From Clostridiales bacterium (lineage in GTDB: Bacteria; Bacillota; Clostridia; Christensenellales; Aristaeellaceae), in NCBI GenBank assembly GCA_004552515.1, contig SFOF01000006.1:1-47304 (forward strand): a stretch of DNA of 47,304 bases, read 5' to 3'. The notes under the pieces are model-generated. The model was not told the origin of the DNA. It did no database searches and worked only from the letters and a program-made list of their open reading frames with translations. Shown here piece after piece: positions 9,558 through 17,485 of this stretch; the stretch's first letter is position 1, and each line of letters starts with the position of its first letter. The translations under genes were made by a program, and so were the position numbers.

Positions 9558-10316
9558 ATGCCCAACACAAAACTGACCCGCGAGAAGCTGAAGGTTCACT
9601 TTCACTACAGTCGAATGATCTATCTGATCGTCGTGGTGCTGGCGGTGCTGGCCGGCAATCTGGTGTACACGATGACGGAATACCGCGCGCCCAACGCGCG
9701 CCGCGTCGATATTGAGCTGATCGGCGCCTATGCCGACACCTCATCTCAGGCCTGCAAGGATGCGGTTGCGCAGCTGCTTGCCGCCGGACAGGAGGCGGAG
9801 CGCGTCGCCGATGCGGAGCAGGGCGTTGACGTGACGGCGGAGGACTATGAGTGCGCGCTTCAGGAGGTTCAGTTCCTGACGGTCGAATACGACGATACCT
9901 CGTCCGATTCGGAAACCAGCTATTACGGCTATCAGAAATACATGGTTACGCTGGCGGCGCAGGAGGGCGACATCTATATCCTCAGCCGCAGGCAGCTGAT
10001 CGAGCTGATCGAGCAGAACGCCGTCGTGCCGCTGGACGGCTATATCGAGCGCGGCGTGATCGATCCGGGCGACCGCGATCTGGGCAACGTCACGTTCGAC
10101 GAATATGACGACGACGAGCAGACCACCGGCGAGCGCCATGTCTACGCGCTGCAGGCCAGCTCGCTGACGGGAATGAACGACGCGCTCTCCTTCAATCCGG
10201 AGGGCAAGTATATGGCCATCGTCCGCTTCAGCCAGAATCCGGACACCGCGGCGGCCGTTATGCAGGAAATGATCGAGCTTTTCGAGTCGCCTGCCGATGA
10301 AGCGGAGGCGCAGTGA
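9558..10316 (+). CDS. Membrane-anchored protein of unknown function
   Basis: I do not recognise this 252-residue protein. It has a basic N-terminus, one hydrophobic segment at about residues 20-40 (MIYLIVVVLAVLAGNLVY), and then a soluble acidic region that should lie outside the cytoplasm. The soluble part is rich in Asp, Glu and Tyr and contains an ILSRRQLIELIEQNAVVPLDG segment reminiscent of the lobes of solute-binding proteins, without their usual length. The ATG at 9558 is preferred because GAGGAGG ends ten bases upstream; a TTG at 9549 is too close. It is followed one base later by the 10318 gene, so both are translated from one mRNA and may form a complex. Confidence 0.7.
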   Translation: MPNTKLTREKLKVHFHYSRMIYLIVVVLAVLAGNLVYTMTEYRAPNARRVDIELIGAYADTSSQACKDAVAQLLAAGQEAERVADAEQGVDVTAEDYECALQEVQFLTVEYDDTSSDSETSYYGYQKYMVTLAAQEGDIYILSRRQLIELIEQNAVVPLDGYIERGVIDPGDRDLGNVTFDEYDDDEQTTGERHVYALQASSLTGMNDALSFNPEGKYMAIVRFSQNPDTAAAVMQEMIELFESPADEAEAQ

Positions 10317-10317
10317 C

Positions 10318-10818
10318 ATGGTTCAGCAGAGACTCAAGGGGCGCTCCGTCTCGCCGGTTCAGGGCCTGCTGATCATCGCGGGCATTATCTTCTCGATTAT
10401 ATTTGTGAGCTGGCTGGAGCGGGTCATCAGTCTGGCCGCCGGCCTTCAGTATGGCGGCATGGCCGTCTGGCTGATCATCGTCGCCGAGGCCGTGGCCGTG
10501 ATGCGGCTGAGCGTCATGGAGTTTCGCTACACGGTGGACGACGGGCGCTTCTTCATCGAGCGCGTCTACGGCGATCATGCGCGCATCGTTCACGATATTC
10601 CGCTTAAGGACATACTGGCCGTGGGCGATCAGGACGAAATCTTCAAAAAGTACGGCAACGGCCAGTCCTACGACAAGGCCACGCTGCGCGAAAACAAGCT
10701 GCCGAAAAAGGCAATCGCCTATCGCAGAGAGGGCGCAGACGCCGTGCGGCTGATGCTCATTCAGCCGGAGGAGCCGCTCCTTCATGCGCTCGAGGATGCG
10801 GCCGCCGCCAATCAATAA
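10318..10818 (+). CDS. Small membrane protein with PH-like cytoplasmic domain
   Basis: A 166-residue protein with two hydrophobic helices (about 17-35 and 43-63) followed by a soluble domain in which strands such as VMEFRYTVDDGRFFIERVYG and IVHDIPLKDILAVGD resemble the bacterial PH-like fold of YdbT/YokF-type proteins. The assignment is by pattern only. The ATG at 10318 has GGAGG nine bases upstream, inside the end of the preceding gene, whose stop codon lies one base before it. Tight coupling suggests a functional pair with the 252-residue protein. No catalytic motif is visible. Confidence 0.65.
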   Translation: MVQQRLKGRSVSPVQGLLIIAGIIFSIIFVSWLERVISLAAGLQYGGMAVWLIIVAEAVAVMRLSVMEFRYTVDDGRFFIERVYGDHARIVHDIPLKDILAVGDQDEIFKKYGNGQSYDKATLRENKLPKKAIAYRREGADAVRLMLIQPEEPLLHALEDAAAANQ

Positions 10819-10837
10819 TTTTTCACCGAATGAACGT

Positions 10838-10902
10838 CTCCCGAATAGCATGACAGCACCTGGGTAAACTGGATGCAGTTAAAGCTGTTCGGGAGGTTTT
10901 TT
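10838..10902 (+). terminator. Nested hairpin with U-tract, overlapping the Gin-like RBS
   Basis: CTCCCGAA (10838-10845) pairs perfectly with TTCGGGAG (10888-10895). Inside it CAGC (10854-10857) pairs with GCTG (10884-10887), and AACTG (10867-10871) pairs with CAGTT (10876-10880). TTTTTT follows at 10897-10902. It can end transcription from the upstream operon. The right arm is also the ribosome binding site of the next gene. Confidence 0.55.
10843..10871 (+). promoter_or_regulatory. Possible sigma-F (forespore) promoter for the Gin-like gene
   Basis: GGGTAAACTG (10862-10871) fits the sigma-F -10 pattern GGNNANAMTR at every specified position, with GAATA (10843-10847) as a near match to the -35 box and a 14-base spacer. 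Transcription would begin near 10878, skipping most of the nested hairpin. No sigma-A promoter is apparent. Confidence 0.45.
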
Positions 10903-10904
10903 GT

Positions 10905-11108
10905 ATGTCAGGGTGTGCTTTCTGCGCCGAAGGGAACGTTGAACTCAGCGCGGGCGGGCTGTGTCTGTGCGCGCGCTGCCGCGATCAGCTGTGCGCGCTG
11001 TGTCCGGAGGATCCTCGCTATTTCTGGTATGCGCGCGCCGTTCGCCGGGCGCTGATACCGTCCGCCGGCGGGAGAATGGCGCCGTCGGAAAAATGCGGCG
11101 CGCGGTGA
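10905..11108 (+). CDS. Gin-like small zinc-ribbon protein (putative sigma-G inhibitor)
   Basis: A 67-residue protein with two closely spaced Cys pairs at the N-terminus (CAFC, CLCARC) and two further cysteines, then PEDPRYFWYARAVRRAL. Gin (CsfB) of endospore formers is a similarly small protein with two CxxC knuckles followed by a D-x-x-Y-x-x-Y helix; it holds sigma-G, and in some species sigma-E, inactive until the right stage. The similarity here is in layout and spacing rather than long identity. GGGAGG lies eight bases before the ATG. Codon use fits its neighbours, so it is probably a real gene despite its size. The C-terminal 18 residues are basic and low in pattern. Confidence 0.6.
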   Translation: MSGCAFCAEGNVELSAGGLCLCARCRDQLCALCPEDPRYFWYARAVRRALIPSAGGRMAPSEKCGAR

Positions 11109-11237
11109 GGACGGCGGAATAATTGTCAATCCCACTTTTCGATTCGCAAAGCCCTCCTTGGGATTCTTTCGATCTTTTTTCGCGCCGTGCGGCATCATGA
11201 CGGACTGGAAAATTTGCAGCGCCTGTTTGGCGATCAT

Positions 11238-11275
11238 AAAAAACATCCCGCCGCTCACGAAAAAGCGACGGGATG
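11238..11275 (-). terminator. Intrinsic terminator of the beta-galactosidase gene
   Basis: Arms 11244-11255 and 11264-11275 form an 11-pair stem with one mismatch; the minus strand then reads TTTTTTATG. Confidence 0.8.
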
Positions 11276-11291
11276 CGGAATTATGAAGCGA

Positions 11292-14200
11292 TTACTTTTC
11301 CGGCAGCACGCGGGCAAAGTTGATCAGCTCGCCGCACTGGCGGTTATAGGGCCGCATGACCACCGTGAAGGACGCCGGCTCCTTGAGGGAGAGGCAGTAT
11401 TTCTCCAGCGGCAGCGGGCCGCAGCTGTTGGAGCCGATGCCACCCATGCGCCAGTCGAGCGACAGAACGGTCTTGTCCTCGGCCTTCAGCTCGAAGGTGT
11501 GCTCGGCCTTGTCCAGCGCCTCGGCGGTATAGGGATGCGCGCTGAAGGAGAAGCCCTTGTCCTCGTAGGTTTCCTCGCCCACGATCATCAGGCCCGCGCC
11601 CAGTATGTCGGTGACCGACAGGGCGCGCACGCCGCCGCGGGAGCCGTTCTCCTGCGGACGGACGTAGGGCTCGTGCAGATCGTCCACCAGAGACGCATAC
11701 TGGCCCAGCAGCGCGGACAGTTGCATATCGGGATAGTTCTCCTGCGGGCCGAGGCCGTACCACATCACGCGGTCGAACTCGGCGGGCATTTCCAGCGCCA
11801 GGCCGACGCGCGGCAGATAGGGCAGATCGTCGCGCAGCGGCTCGAACACGGTGTTGAGGCGCACGTCGCCGCTTCCAAAGACGGTGTAGGTCATGATCGT
11901 GCGCAGCAGCGGCGCGTAGATGCGCGGCGAATGGGTCGCGGTCACGCGGACGGTCAGGCGGCTGTCGCCCTCGCGCGCAGTTTCGAACGACTCCACGCGG
12001 GTCATCAGGCGGGTCAGATCGAGCTTCTCCCAGTTCTTGCGGTAGTTGCGGTCGTTGTCGATGGGCGCGCGGAAGAGGTTGGCGCGCGGGCCGGAGAGCA
12101 GCAGCTCGTTGCCAGCGGCGATCCAGCTGGTCAGAGCGCCGGTACGCTTGTCGAACAGCAGCGAGAAGTCCTCGCCCAGAATTTCGAGCGTCTCGTCGTC
12201 CTCGTCAACGTCCAGCGCGGGCATATCGTCCGCGGGCACGACGGTGAAGGCGGCCTTCGTGGGCAGCATGAACTGGGCGGCGGTGATCTCGTGGCCGCGC
12301 TCGCACCAGAGCTGATCGAACGCCTCGCTCACATGGATTTCGAGATAGCTCTCGCCGCTTTCGGGCAGCGCGTAATTGAGCGCGACGGTCTTTTCGCCAT
12401 AGGGCGCGACGCCGCTCAGATCGAGACGGCCGCGCGCGACGGTTTCGCCCTCGCAGATCACGCTGAAGGACGCGTCAAAGTCGTCCAGCGTGCGGAACGC
12501 GAACAGATTGCGGATGGTCAGCACGCCCTTTTCGGCGTCCTTCAGCTCGAACTTGACCGGCTCATAGGCTTTTTTCAGCTCGATCAGGCCGGTGTGCGGC
12601 GTGCGGTCGGGGTAGTTGAGCGCGTCCACGCAGAAGCAGCCGTCGTTGGGATGATCGCCGAAATCGCCGCCGTAGGCGTAGAACGGCTCGCCGTCCTCGG
12701 TTTCGGTCAGTATGCCGTGATCGACCCACTCCCACACGCAGCCGCCGATCAGCCGGTCGTGCGCGTAGATCGTCTCCCAGTATTCCTTGAGGGAGCCGGG
12801 GCCGAGGCCCATGGCGTGGGCGTATTCGCACAGGAAATAGGGGCGCGGGTCGGTTTCGTCGCAGCCCTCGGCCTCCAGCGCGGGCACGGAGGTGTACATA
12901 CGGGATTTGACGTCGCTCACGGTCACGCCCGCGGCCGCCAGCTCCTTCTGGGCGTACTCGCCCTCATAGTGGATCGGGCGGGAGTTGTCCAGCTCGAGGA
13001 TGCGCTTCCTCATCGCGATGTGGTTGCAGCCAAAGCCCGATTCGTTGCCCAGCGACCAGAATATGATCGAGGGATGGTTGAGATCGCGCACGACCATGCG
13101 CTCGGCGCGGTTGACATAGGCGGCCTGCCATTCGGGATCGTCGGAGAAGCGATTCCAGCAGCCCTCATAGCCCTGCACGCAGGTGCCGTGGCACTCGAGA
13201 TCAGTCTCGTCGATGACGTACAGGCCGTAGCGGTCGCACAGATCGAGCCAGCGCGGGTCGTTGGGATAGTGCGAGGTGCGCACGGTGTTGACGTTGTTCT
13301 GCTTCATCAGCTCGATGTCGGTGATGAGCGCCTCGACCGGCGTGACGTGGCCCAGTTCGCTGTGGGTGTCGTGACGGTTCACGCCCTTGAGCTTCACGGA
13401 CACGCCGTTGACCAGCAGGCGGCGGTCGCGGATCTCGATTTTGCGGAAGCCCACGTCCACGCGCTGCACCTCGGTGATCGCGCCGTCCTGCTCGATTTCG
13501 AGCAGCAGCTGATACAATTCGGGCGTCTCGGCCGTCCACAGGCGGGCGTTCTCGACGGTCATGTCGAAGGTCACGCAGGCGTTTTTGCGCTCCTCAACGC
13601 CCACGGAAATCTGCGTTTCGCAGACGGATCTGCCGTTTTTGAGCAGCTTGGCGTGCAGGAGCGCGGCGGCGCTGCCGTCGTAGCTGGCCAGCTCAACCTC
13701 GGCGGAGAGCAGGCCGTTTTTGAAGCTGTCGTCGGGCACGGCGGTGACGGCAGCGTTGCGGATGTGCAGCCTGGGCACGCCCAGCAGATACACGTCGCGG
13801 AAAATGCCGGAGAGCCGCCAGAAATCCTGATCCTCCAGATAGGTGCCGTCCGACCACTTGTAGACCATCACGGCCAGCACGTTGTCGCCGGCGGTGACAA
13901 AGGGCGTGATGTCGAACTCGGAGGGCATATGCGACACCTTCGAGAAGCCCGCGAAGGAGCCGTTGACCCAGACGTAGAACGCGGAGTTCACGCCGTCAAA
14001 GTTCAGGAACACCTCGCGCTCGTCCCAGCCCTCGGGCAGCGTGAAGGAGCGGCGATAGCAGCCGATGGGGTTGTCGTCGGGCACATAGGGCGGATCGAAG
14101 GGAATGGGATAGTTGACGTTGGTGTAGTGCGGCTTGTCGTAGCCGTGCATCTGCCAGTTGGAAGGGACAGGAAGCTCGTCCCAGCCCTCGTCGGCATAAT

Positions 14201-14414
14201 TGTAATCGACCTCCTGAAAGCGCTCGGGCGCGCGGCCGATGGGGGAATAGAAGAAATCCCAGCGGCCGTTGAGCAGGCGATAGCAGCCGGACAGGCCGCG
14301 CTCACCGGTCAGGGCGTCCTTCTCGGTCAGATAGGGGATCAGGCTGGCGCGCGGTTCCTCGCGGCCAATTTGCAGAATGTTGGGGTTCTGCCAGTCGGGC
14401 AGCGTCTGATTCAT
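11292..14414 (-). CDS. lacZ: Beta-galactosidase, glycoside hydrolase family 2 (LacZ type)
   Basis: This 1040-residue protein has the complete five-domain LacZ layout: N-terminal jelly roll beginning DWQNPNILQIGREEPRAS, immunoglobulin-like domain, TIM barrel, a second immunoglobulin-like domain and the large C-terminal beta-sandwich with the YGLGPQENYPDM motif. Catalytic residues are visible: the acid/base Glu458 in SLGNESGFG and the nucleophile Glu530 in FLCEYAHAMG. It hydrolyses terminal beta-galactosides. There is no signal peptide, so it acts in the cytoplasm on imported sugars. The ATG at 14414 has AAGGAGG eight bases upstream; the longer frame runs into the promoter. No permease or lacI-type gene is next to it. 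Confidence 0.96.
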   Translation of the reverse strand: MNQTLPDWQNPNILQIGREEPRASLIPYLTEKDALTGERGLSGCYRLLNGRWDFFYSPIGRAPERFQEVDYNYADEGWDELPVPSNWQMHGYDKPHYTNVNYPIPFDPPYVPDDNPIGCYRRSFTLPEGWDEREVFLNFDGVNSAFYVWVNGSFAGFSKVSHMPSEFDITPFVTAGDNVLAVMVYKWSDGTYLEDQDFWRLSGIFRDVYLLGVPRLHIRNAAVTAVPDDSFKNGLLSAEVELASYDGSAAALLHAKLLKNGRSVCETQISVGVEERKNACVTFDMTVENARLWTAETPELYQLLLEIEQDGAITEVQRVDVGFRKIEIRDRRLLVNGVSVKLKGVNRHDTHSELGHVTPVEALITDIELMKQNNVNTVRTSHYPNDPRWLDLCDRYGLYVIDETDLECHGTCVQGYEGCWNRFSDDPEWQAAYVNRAERMVVRDLNHPSIIFWSLGNESGFGCNHIAMRKRILELDNSRPIHYEGEYAQKELAAAGVTVSDVKSRMYTSVPALEAEGCDETDPRPYFLCEYAHAMGLGPGSLKEYWETIYAHDRLIGGCVWEWVDHGILTETEDGEPFYAYGGDFGDHPNDGCFCVDALNYPDRTPHTGLIELKKAYEPVKFELKDAEKGVLTIRNLFAFRTLDDFDASFSVICEGETVARGRLDLSGVAPYGEKTVALNYALPESGESYLEIHVSEAFDQLWCERGHEITAAQFMLPTKAAFTVVPADDMPALDVDEDDETLEILGEDFSLLFDKRTGALTSWIAAGNELLLSGPRANLFRAPIDNDRNYRKNWEKLDLTRLMTRVESFETAREGDSRLTVRVTATHSPRIYAPLLRTIMTYTVFGSGDVRLNTVFEPLRDDLPYLPRVGLALEMPAEFDRVMWYGLGPQENYPDMQLSALLGQYASLVDDLHEPYVRPQENGSRGGVRALSVTDILGAGLMIVGEETYEDKGFSFSAHPYTAEALDKAEHTFELKAEDKTVLSLDWRMGGIGSNSCGPLPLEKYCLSLKEPASFTVVMRPYNRQCGELINFARVLPEK

Positions 14415-14451
14415 AAAAACAGCCTCCTTGCAGCATATTGAGGTCATGCTT

Positions 14452-14481
14452 ATCATATCACACATTGCCCGGAAAATGCAA
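14452..14481 (-). promoter_or_regulatory. Promoter of the beta-galactosidase gene
   Basis: Minus-strand TTGCAT (14481-14476) and TATGAT (14457-14452) are separated by 18 bases. Confidence 0.55.
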
Positions 14482-14489
14482 CAGAATAA

Positions 14490-14520
14490 GCGCGCCGCAT
14501 GGATTTGTCATGCGGCGCGC
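14490..14520 (-). terminator. Hairpin ending the dipeptidase transcript
   Basis: A perfect 12-bp GC-rich stem (14490-14501 with 14509-14520) with a 7-base loop lies between the dipeptidase stop and the lacZ promoter. The following minus-strand sequence, TTATTCTGTT, is only moderately U-rich. Confidence 0.65.
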
Positions 14521-14540
14521 GGAAGCGTTTGATGCGTTTT

Positions 14541-16100
14541 TTATTTAACTTCGTTGACCAGAGCCACGCAGGCGGCGTGTACCTTGGCGGCCATCTCCTC
14601 GCTCGCGGCGGTGGCGGCGGCCTTGGCTTCGTCGGTGTCGGCCACAGCGACGGCGGCCTTCATGTTGTCAAAGACGTCGTAGGCCTGCGCCTGAAGGTCG
14701 GCAAGCTCCGCGTCGATTTTGGCCTTCTCTTCGGCGTTCAGATCGCCCGCTTCATAGAGATTCGACAGCGCGTCCATCGTCCAGTAGCAGGAATCGGCCC
14801 AGTCGGCGGGCAGGGCGCAGAAGCCCTCGACCTGTACGCGCTCGCCGTTCTCATTGCGCTTGCTCTTTGTGGTGGGATAGTAAACGTCCGCGTCGGCCGG
14901 CTCATCTTCGGTGAATACGGCTTCGTCGGTGCTGACCTGATAGCCCGCGTAGGTCTTTGTGGTCAGCATGGGATAATAGGGCACGAACACACTCAGCGCC
15001 GCGTCGTCCATGGCGACCCATTCGACGGTGTCGGTCAGGCCGTCGTCCGCGAAGGTCTGGAAGATGTGCGTTTCAAGGTTGCGATTGGAGCCGATACCCG
15101 CGATGTGATAGTAGGCCACGACGTCGGCGATGCTGTAGGCGTGGTCGAGCGTGATGCTGGTGTACATCGGCACGATGTTGCCGTCCGCATCCACATTGGA
15201 TATGGTGTAGTCGGCCGCTTCCGGCTCGTCCTTGGCGGTGGCGGCGTTGAAGAAGGCCAGCGCGTTCACCATGCGGCTGCCGGCGGTCTGATCGGCGTTG
15301 TAGGAGGCCACATAGTCGATGGTGTTCTTCTCCTTGTCGCCGACATAGGTTCCGGCCTTTTCAGCCACGGCGATGAGATCCTTCGAGGCGATGACGTTTT
15401 CGGCGTCGTCCAGATCGATCAGGCCGATGATCGACATATTGGGCTGGGCGAACGCCATGGAGGCGGAGAGCTTCAGCGCGACATACTGCGTGCCGGAGGC
15501 GTTCTCGATGTACCAGACTTCCTTGTCGTCGGCAACAAACACGCCCGAGCCGCCCGCGCAGCCGGCGTTGTCATAGATGCTCAGCAGCAGCTCGACGGCT
15601 TCCTTCGCCGTGGCGGCCTCGCTCAGCAGCACGGTGGGGATTTCGGCTTCTTCAATGCCGGTATCGACGTAGGGGTCGGCCTCATAGAGCGCGTCGGAGC
15701 AGCCGATGGTTTCGGTGGCGCTCACGGTTACGCCCATATCGTTGGTGCCGCCCGCCGCGTAGGGGGTGTGGGCGTGCTCGCCGCCGCAGTCCGGGCAGAC
15801 GCCGCTGCCGTTATCGTCGCTGAAGGCGGTGTAGCCGTAGCTGTCCTTGGTGAATGTGTAGCTGAAGCCGTAGCAGCCGTTGTAGACCTCGCCGGCCGTG
15901 TGCTTGCCCGCAGGCGCGACATAGAACAGCTTGTTGTAGCTGTTGGAAATATCCTCGGAGCGGGCGAATATCGTCGAGCCGTCTTTCGTCAGATCAGCGC
16001 CGACGTAAATCGCCGTGCAGGCCAGGGCGTTCACCGAGCTCAGGCACAGCATGACGGCCAGAGCGATGGGCAGGATTTTCTTCATTTTGGATTTCATCAT
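14541..16100 (-). CDS. Secreted C69 family dipeptidase (PepD-like, Ntn hydrolase)
   Basis: A 519-residue peptidase of family C69 (U34). It has a clear signal peptide: basic MMKSKMKK, a hydrophobic core, then SSVNALA followed directly by CTAIYVGADLTKDGST. Cleavage after ALA would expose Cys28 as the new N-terminal residue, exactly the nucleophile this Ntn-hydrolase family needs. Other family landmarks are FARSEDI, the GGTNDMGVTVSATETI block and GSRMVNALAFFN. The C-terminal 80 residues are Ala/Glu-rich and helical. The enzyme likely hydrolyses dipeptides at the cell surface. It has its own promoter (16136-16164) and terminator. Confidence 0.9.
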   Translation of the reverse strand: MMKSKMKKILPIALAVMLCLSSVNALACTAIYVGADLTKDGSTIFARSEDISNSYNKLFYVAPAGKHTAGEVYNGCYGFSYTFTKDSYGYTAFSDDNGSGVCPDCGGEHAHTPYAAGGTNDMGVTVSATETIGCSDALYEADPYVDTGIEEAEIPTVLLSEAATAKEAVELLLSIYDNAGCAGGSGVFVADDKEVWYIENASGTQYVALKLSASMAFAQPNMSIIGLIDLDDAENVIASKDLIAVAEKAGTYVGDKEKNTIDYVASYNADQTAGSRMVNALAFFNAATAKDEPEAADYTISNVDADGNIVPMYTSITLDHAYSIADVVAYYHIAGIGSNRNLETHIFQTFADDGLTDTVEWVAMDDAALSVFVPYYPMLTTKTYAGYQVSTDEAVFTEDEPADADVYYPTTKSKRNENGERVQVEGFCALPADWADSCYWTMDALSNLYEAGDLNAEEKAKIDAELADLQAQAYDVFDNMKAAVAVADTDEAKAAATAASEEMAAKVHAACVALVNEVK

Positions 16101-16135
16101 GGGATTGCGCCGCCTTTCTTCGTTTCAGTGACGCT

Positions 16136-16164
16136 ATTGTAGCGCATAAATATAAGTGTGTCAA
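16136..16164 (-). promoter_or_regulatory. Promoter of the C69 dipeptidase gene
   Basis: Minus-strand TTGACA (16164-16159), 17-base spacer, TACAAT (16141-16136). Confidence 0.8.
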
Positions 16165-16264
16165 GGGGTATGAGCGAATATTTACACTTTTAACGTCCAT
16201 TAACATACAAAATCATGTATAAAAATAAGCGCCACATCCTCTCAGAAAAACAAAAGTGCCGCGA

Positions 16265-16293
16265 TTGACTTTTTGCGCCGGGGCGGCTAGAAT
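16265..16293 (+). promoter_or_regulatory. Promoter of the Gfo/heparinase/GH78 operon
   Basis: TTGACT (16265-16270), 17-base spacer, TAGAAT (16288-16293). It heads a run of three tightly spaced genes ending at 21427. Confidence 0.8.
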
Positions 16294-16346
16294 AGATATA
16301 TAATATGAGCGCTGTGTCTATCAGACCGCGAAAGGAAGAAACAATT

Positions 16347-17474
16347 ATGAAGACAATCGGAATCGGCATCATCGGCTGGGGCTTTATGGGGCGCACGCAC
16401 ACGCTGGCCATCCGCGCGCTGCCTCTGTTTTATCCGGACGCGGGCTTTGAGGCCAAATTGATCGGCGTGTGCTCGCGCACGGTGTCCAAGGCGGAAAAGG
16501 CGCGCCGCGAGCTGGGCTTTGAGTACGCCACGGGCGACTATCACGATCTGCTCAGCAATCCGCGCATCGACGTGGTGAGCGTCTGCACGCCCAACGCCGA
16601 CCATGAGCGCATGGTGATCGACGCGCTGAAGGCGGGCAAGAACGTCTATGTGGACAAGCCGCTGACCGTCGATTATGAATCGGCGCAGCGCATCCTTGCG
16701 GCGGCGAAGGGCACGAAGGGCAAGGTGCAGATCGCGCTGCACAACCGCTTTTTCACCTCTACGCTGCGCGCGAAGGAAATCATCGACGAGGGCCGCGTGG
16801 GCGAGATTCTTTCCTTTACCTGCCGCTATCTCCATTCCGGCTCGATCGATCCCGATAAGCCCATGGGCTGGAAGCAGGGCGTGGGCGGCGGCGTGCTGCT
16901 TGATCTGGGCTCGCACGCGCTCGATCTGGTCACATGGCTGATCGGCCAGCAGCCCGCCGAGGTGCTGTGCGCCGAAAATACGCTCTATCCCGAGCGGCCG
17001 ACGCGCGAGGGCGGAATCTGCCATGACGTGACCGAGGATCACGCGCTGATGATGCTTAGGCTCAAGAACGGCGCGCTGGGCACGGTCGAGGCCAGCAAGA
17101 TCACCGCCGGCACGACCGACGTGATGTTCCTCGAAATCACCGGCACGAAGGGCGCGATCCGCTGGAATCTGGACAATCCCGGCTGGCTGGAGTTTTATGA
17201 CAACACGCAGCCCGAGGTGCCGCTGGGCGGGATGCGGGGCTATACGCGCATCGAGTGCGTGGGGCGCTATCCCGCGCCGGGCGGGAGCTTCCTTCCGGCC
17301 AAGAACGCCATCGGCTGGGAGCGCGGACATATGCATTGCTATTTCAGCTTCTTAAACGCGCTCGCACGGGGCGAAACGCCCGCGCCCGGCCTGGAGGAGG
17401 GCGCGCGGCTCCAGCGTCTGCTGGACTGCATGGCGGCCTCGGCGGCGCTGCACGGCTGGGTGACGGTTGACTGA
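16347..17474 (+). CDS. Gfo/Idh/MocA family oxidoreductase
   Basis: A 375-residue NAD(P)-dependent sugar dehydrogenase-like protein. The N-terminal Rossmann fold shows GIGIIGWGFMGRTH, and the family signature (E/D)KP is present as YVDKPLTVD near residue 96. The C-terminal half is the substrate-binding alpha/beta domain, with GGGVLLDLGSHALDLVTWL supplying the conserved DxGxHxxD pattern. Members oxidise or isomerise sugars such as inositols, uronates or 1,5-anhydrosugars. Substrate cannot be told from sequence. The ATG at 16347 has AAAGGAAG upstream. It is first in an operon with a polysaccharide-lyase-like and a rhamnosidase-like gene (11- and 15-base gaps), so it probably handles a sugar they release. 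Confidence 0.92.
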   Translation: MKTIGIGIIGWGFMGRTHTLAIRALPLFYPDAGFEAKLIGVCSRTVSKAEKARRELGFEYATGDYHDLLSNPRIDVVSVCTPNADHERMVIDALKAGKNVYVDKPLTVDYESAQRILAAAKGTKGKVQIALHNRFFTSTLRAKEIIDEGRVGEILSFTCRYLHSGSIDPDKPMGWKQGVGGGVLLDLGSHALDLVTWLIGQQPAEVLCAENTLYPERPTREGGICHDVTEDHALMMLRLKNGALGTVEASKITAGTTDVMFLEITGTKGAIRWNLDNPGWLEFYDNTQPEVPLGGMRGYTRIECVGRYPAPGGSFLPAKNAIGWERGHMHCYFSFLNALARGETPAPGLEEGARLQRLLDCMAASAALHGWVTVD

Positions 17475-17485
17475 CGGAGGGCATT

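Noticed and set aside
11187..14441. A 1084-residue open frame on the plus strand across lacZ
   Set aside because: It is the antisense shadow of a clear GH2 gene in GC-rich DNA; the translation is low in pattern, with His/Ala/Gly/Val bias and no recognisable domain.
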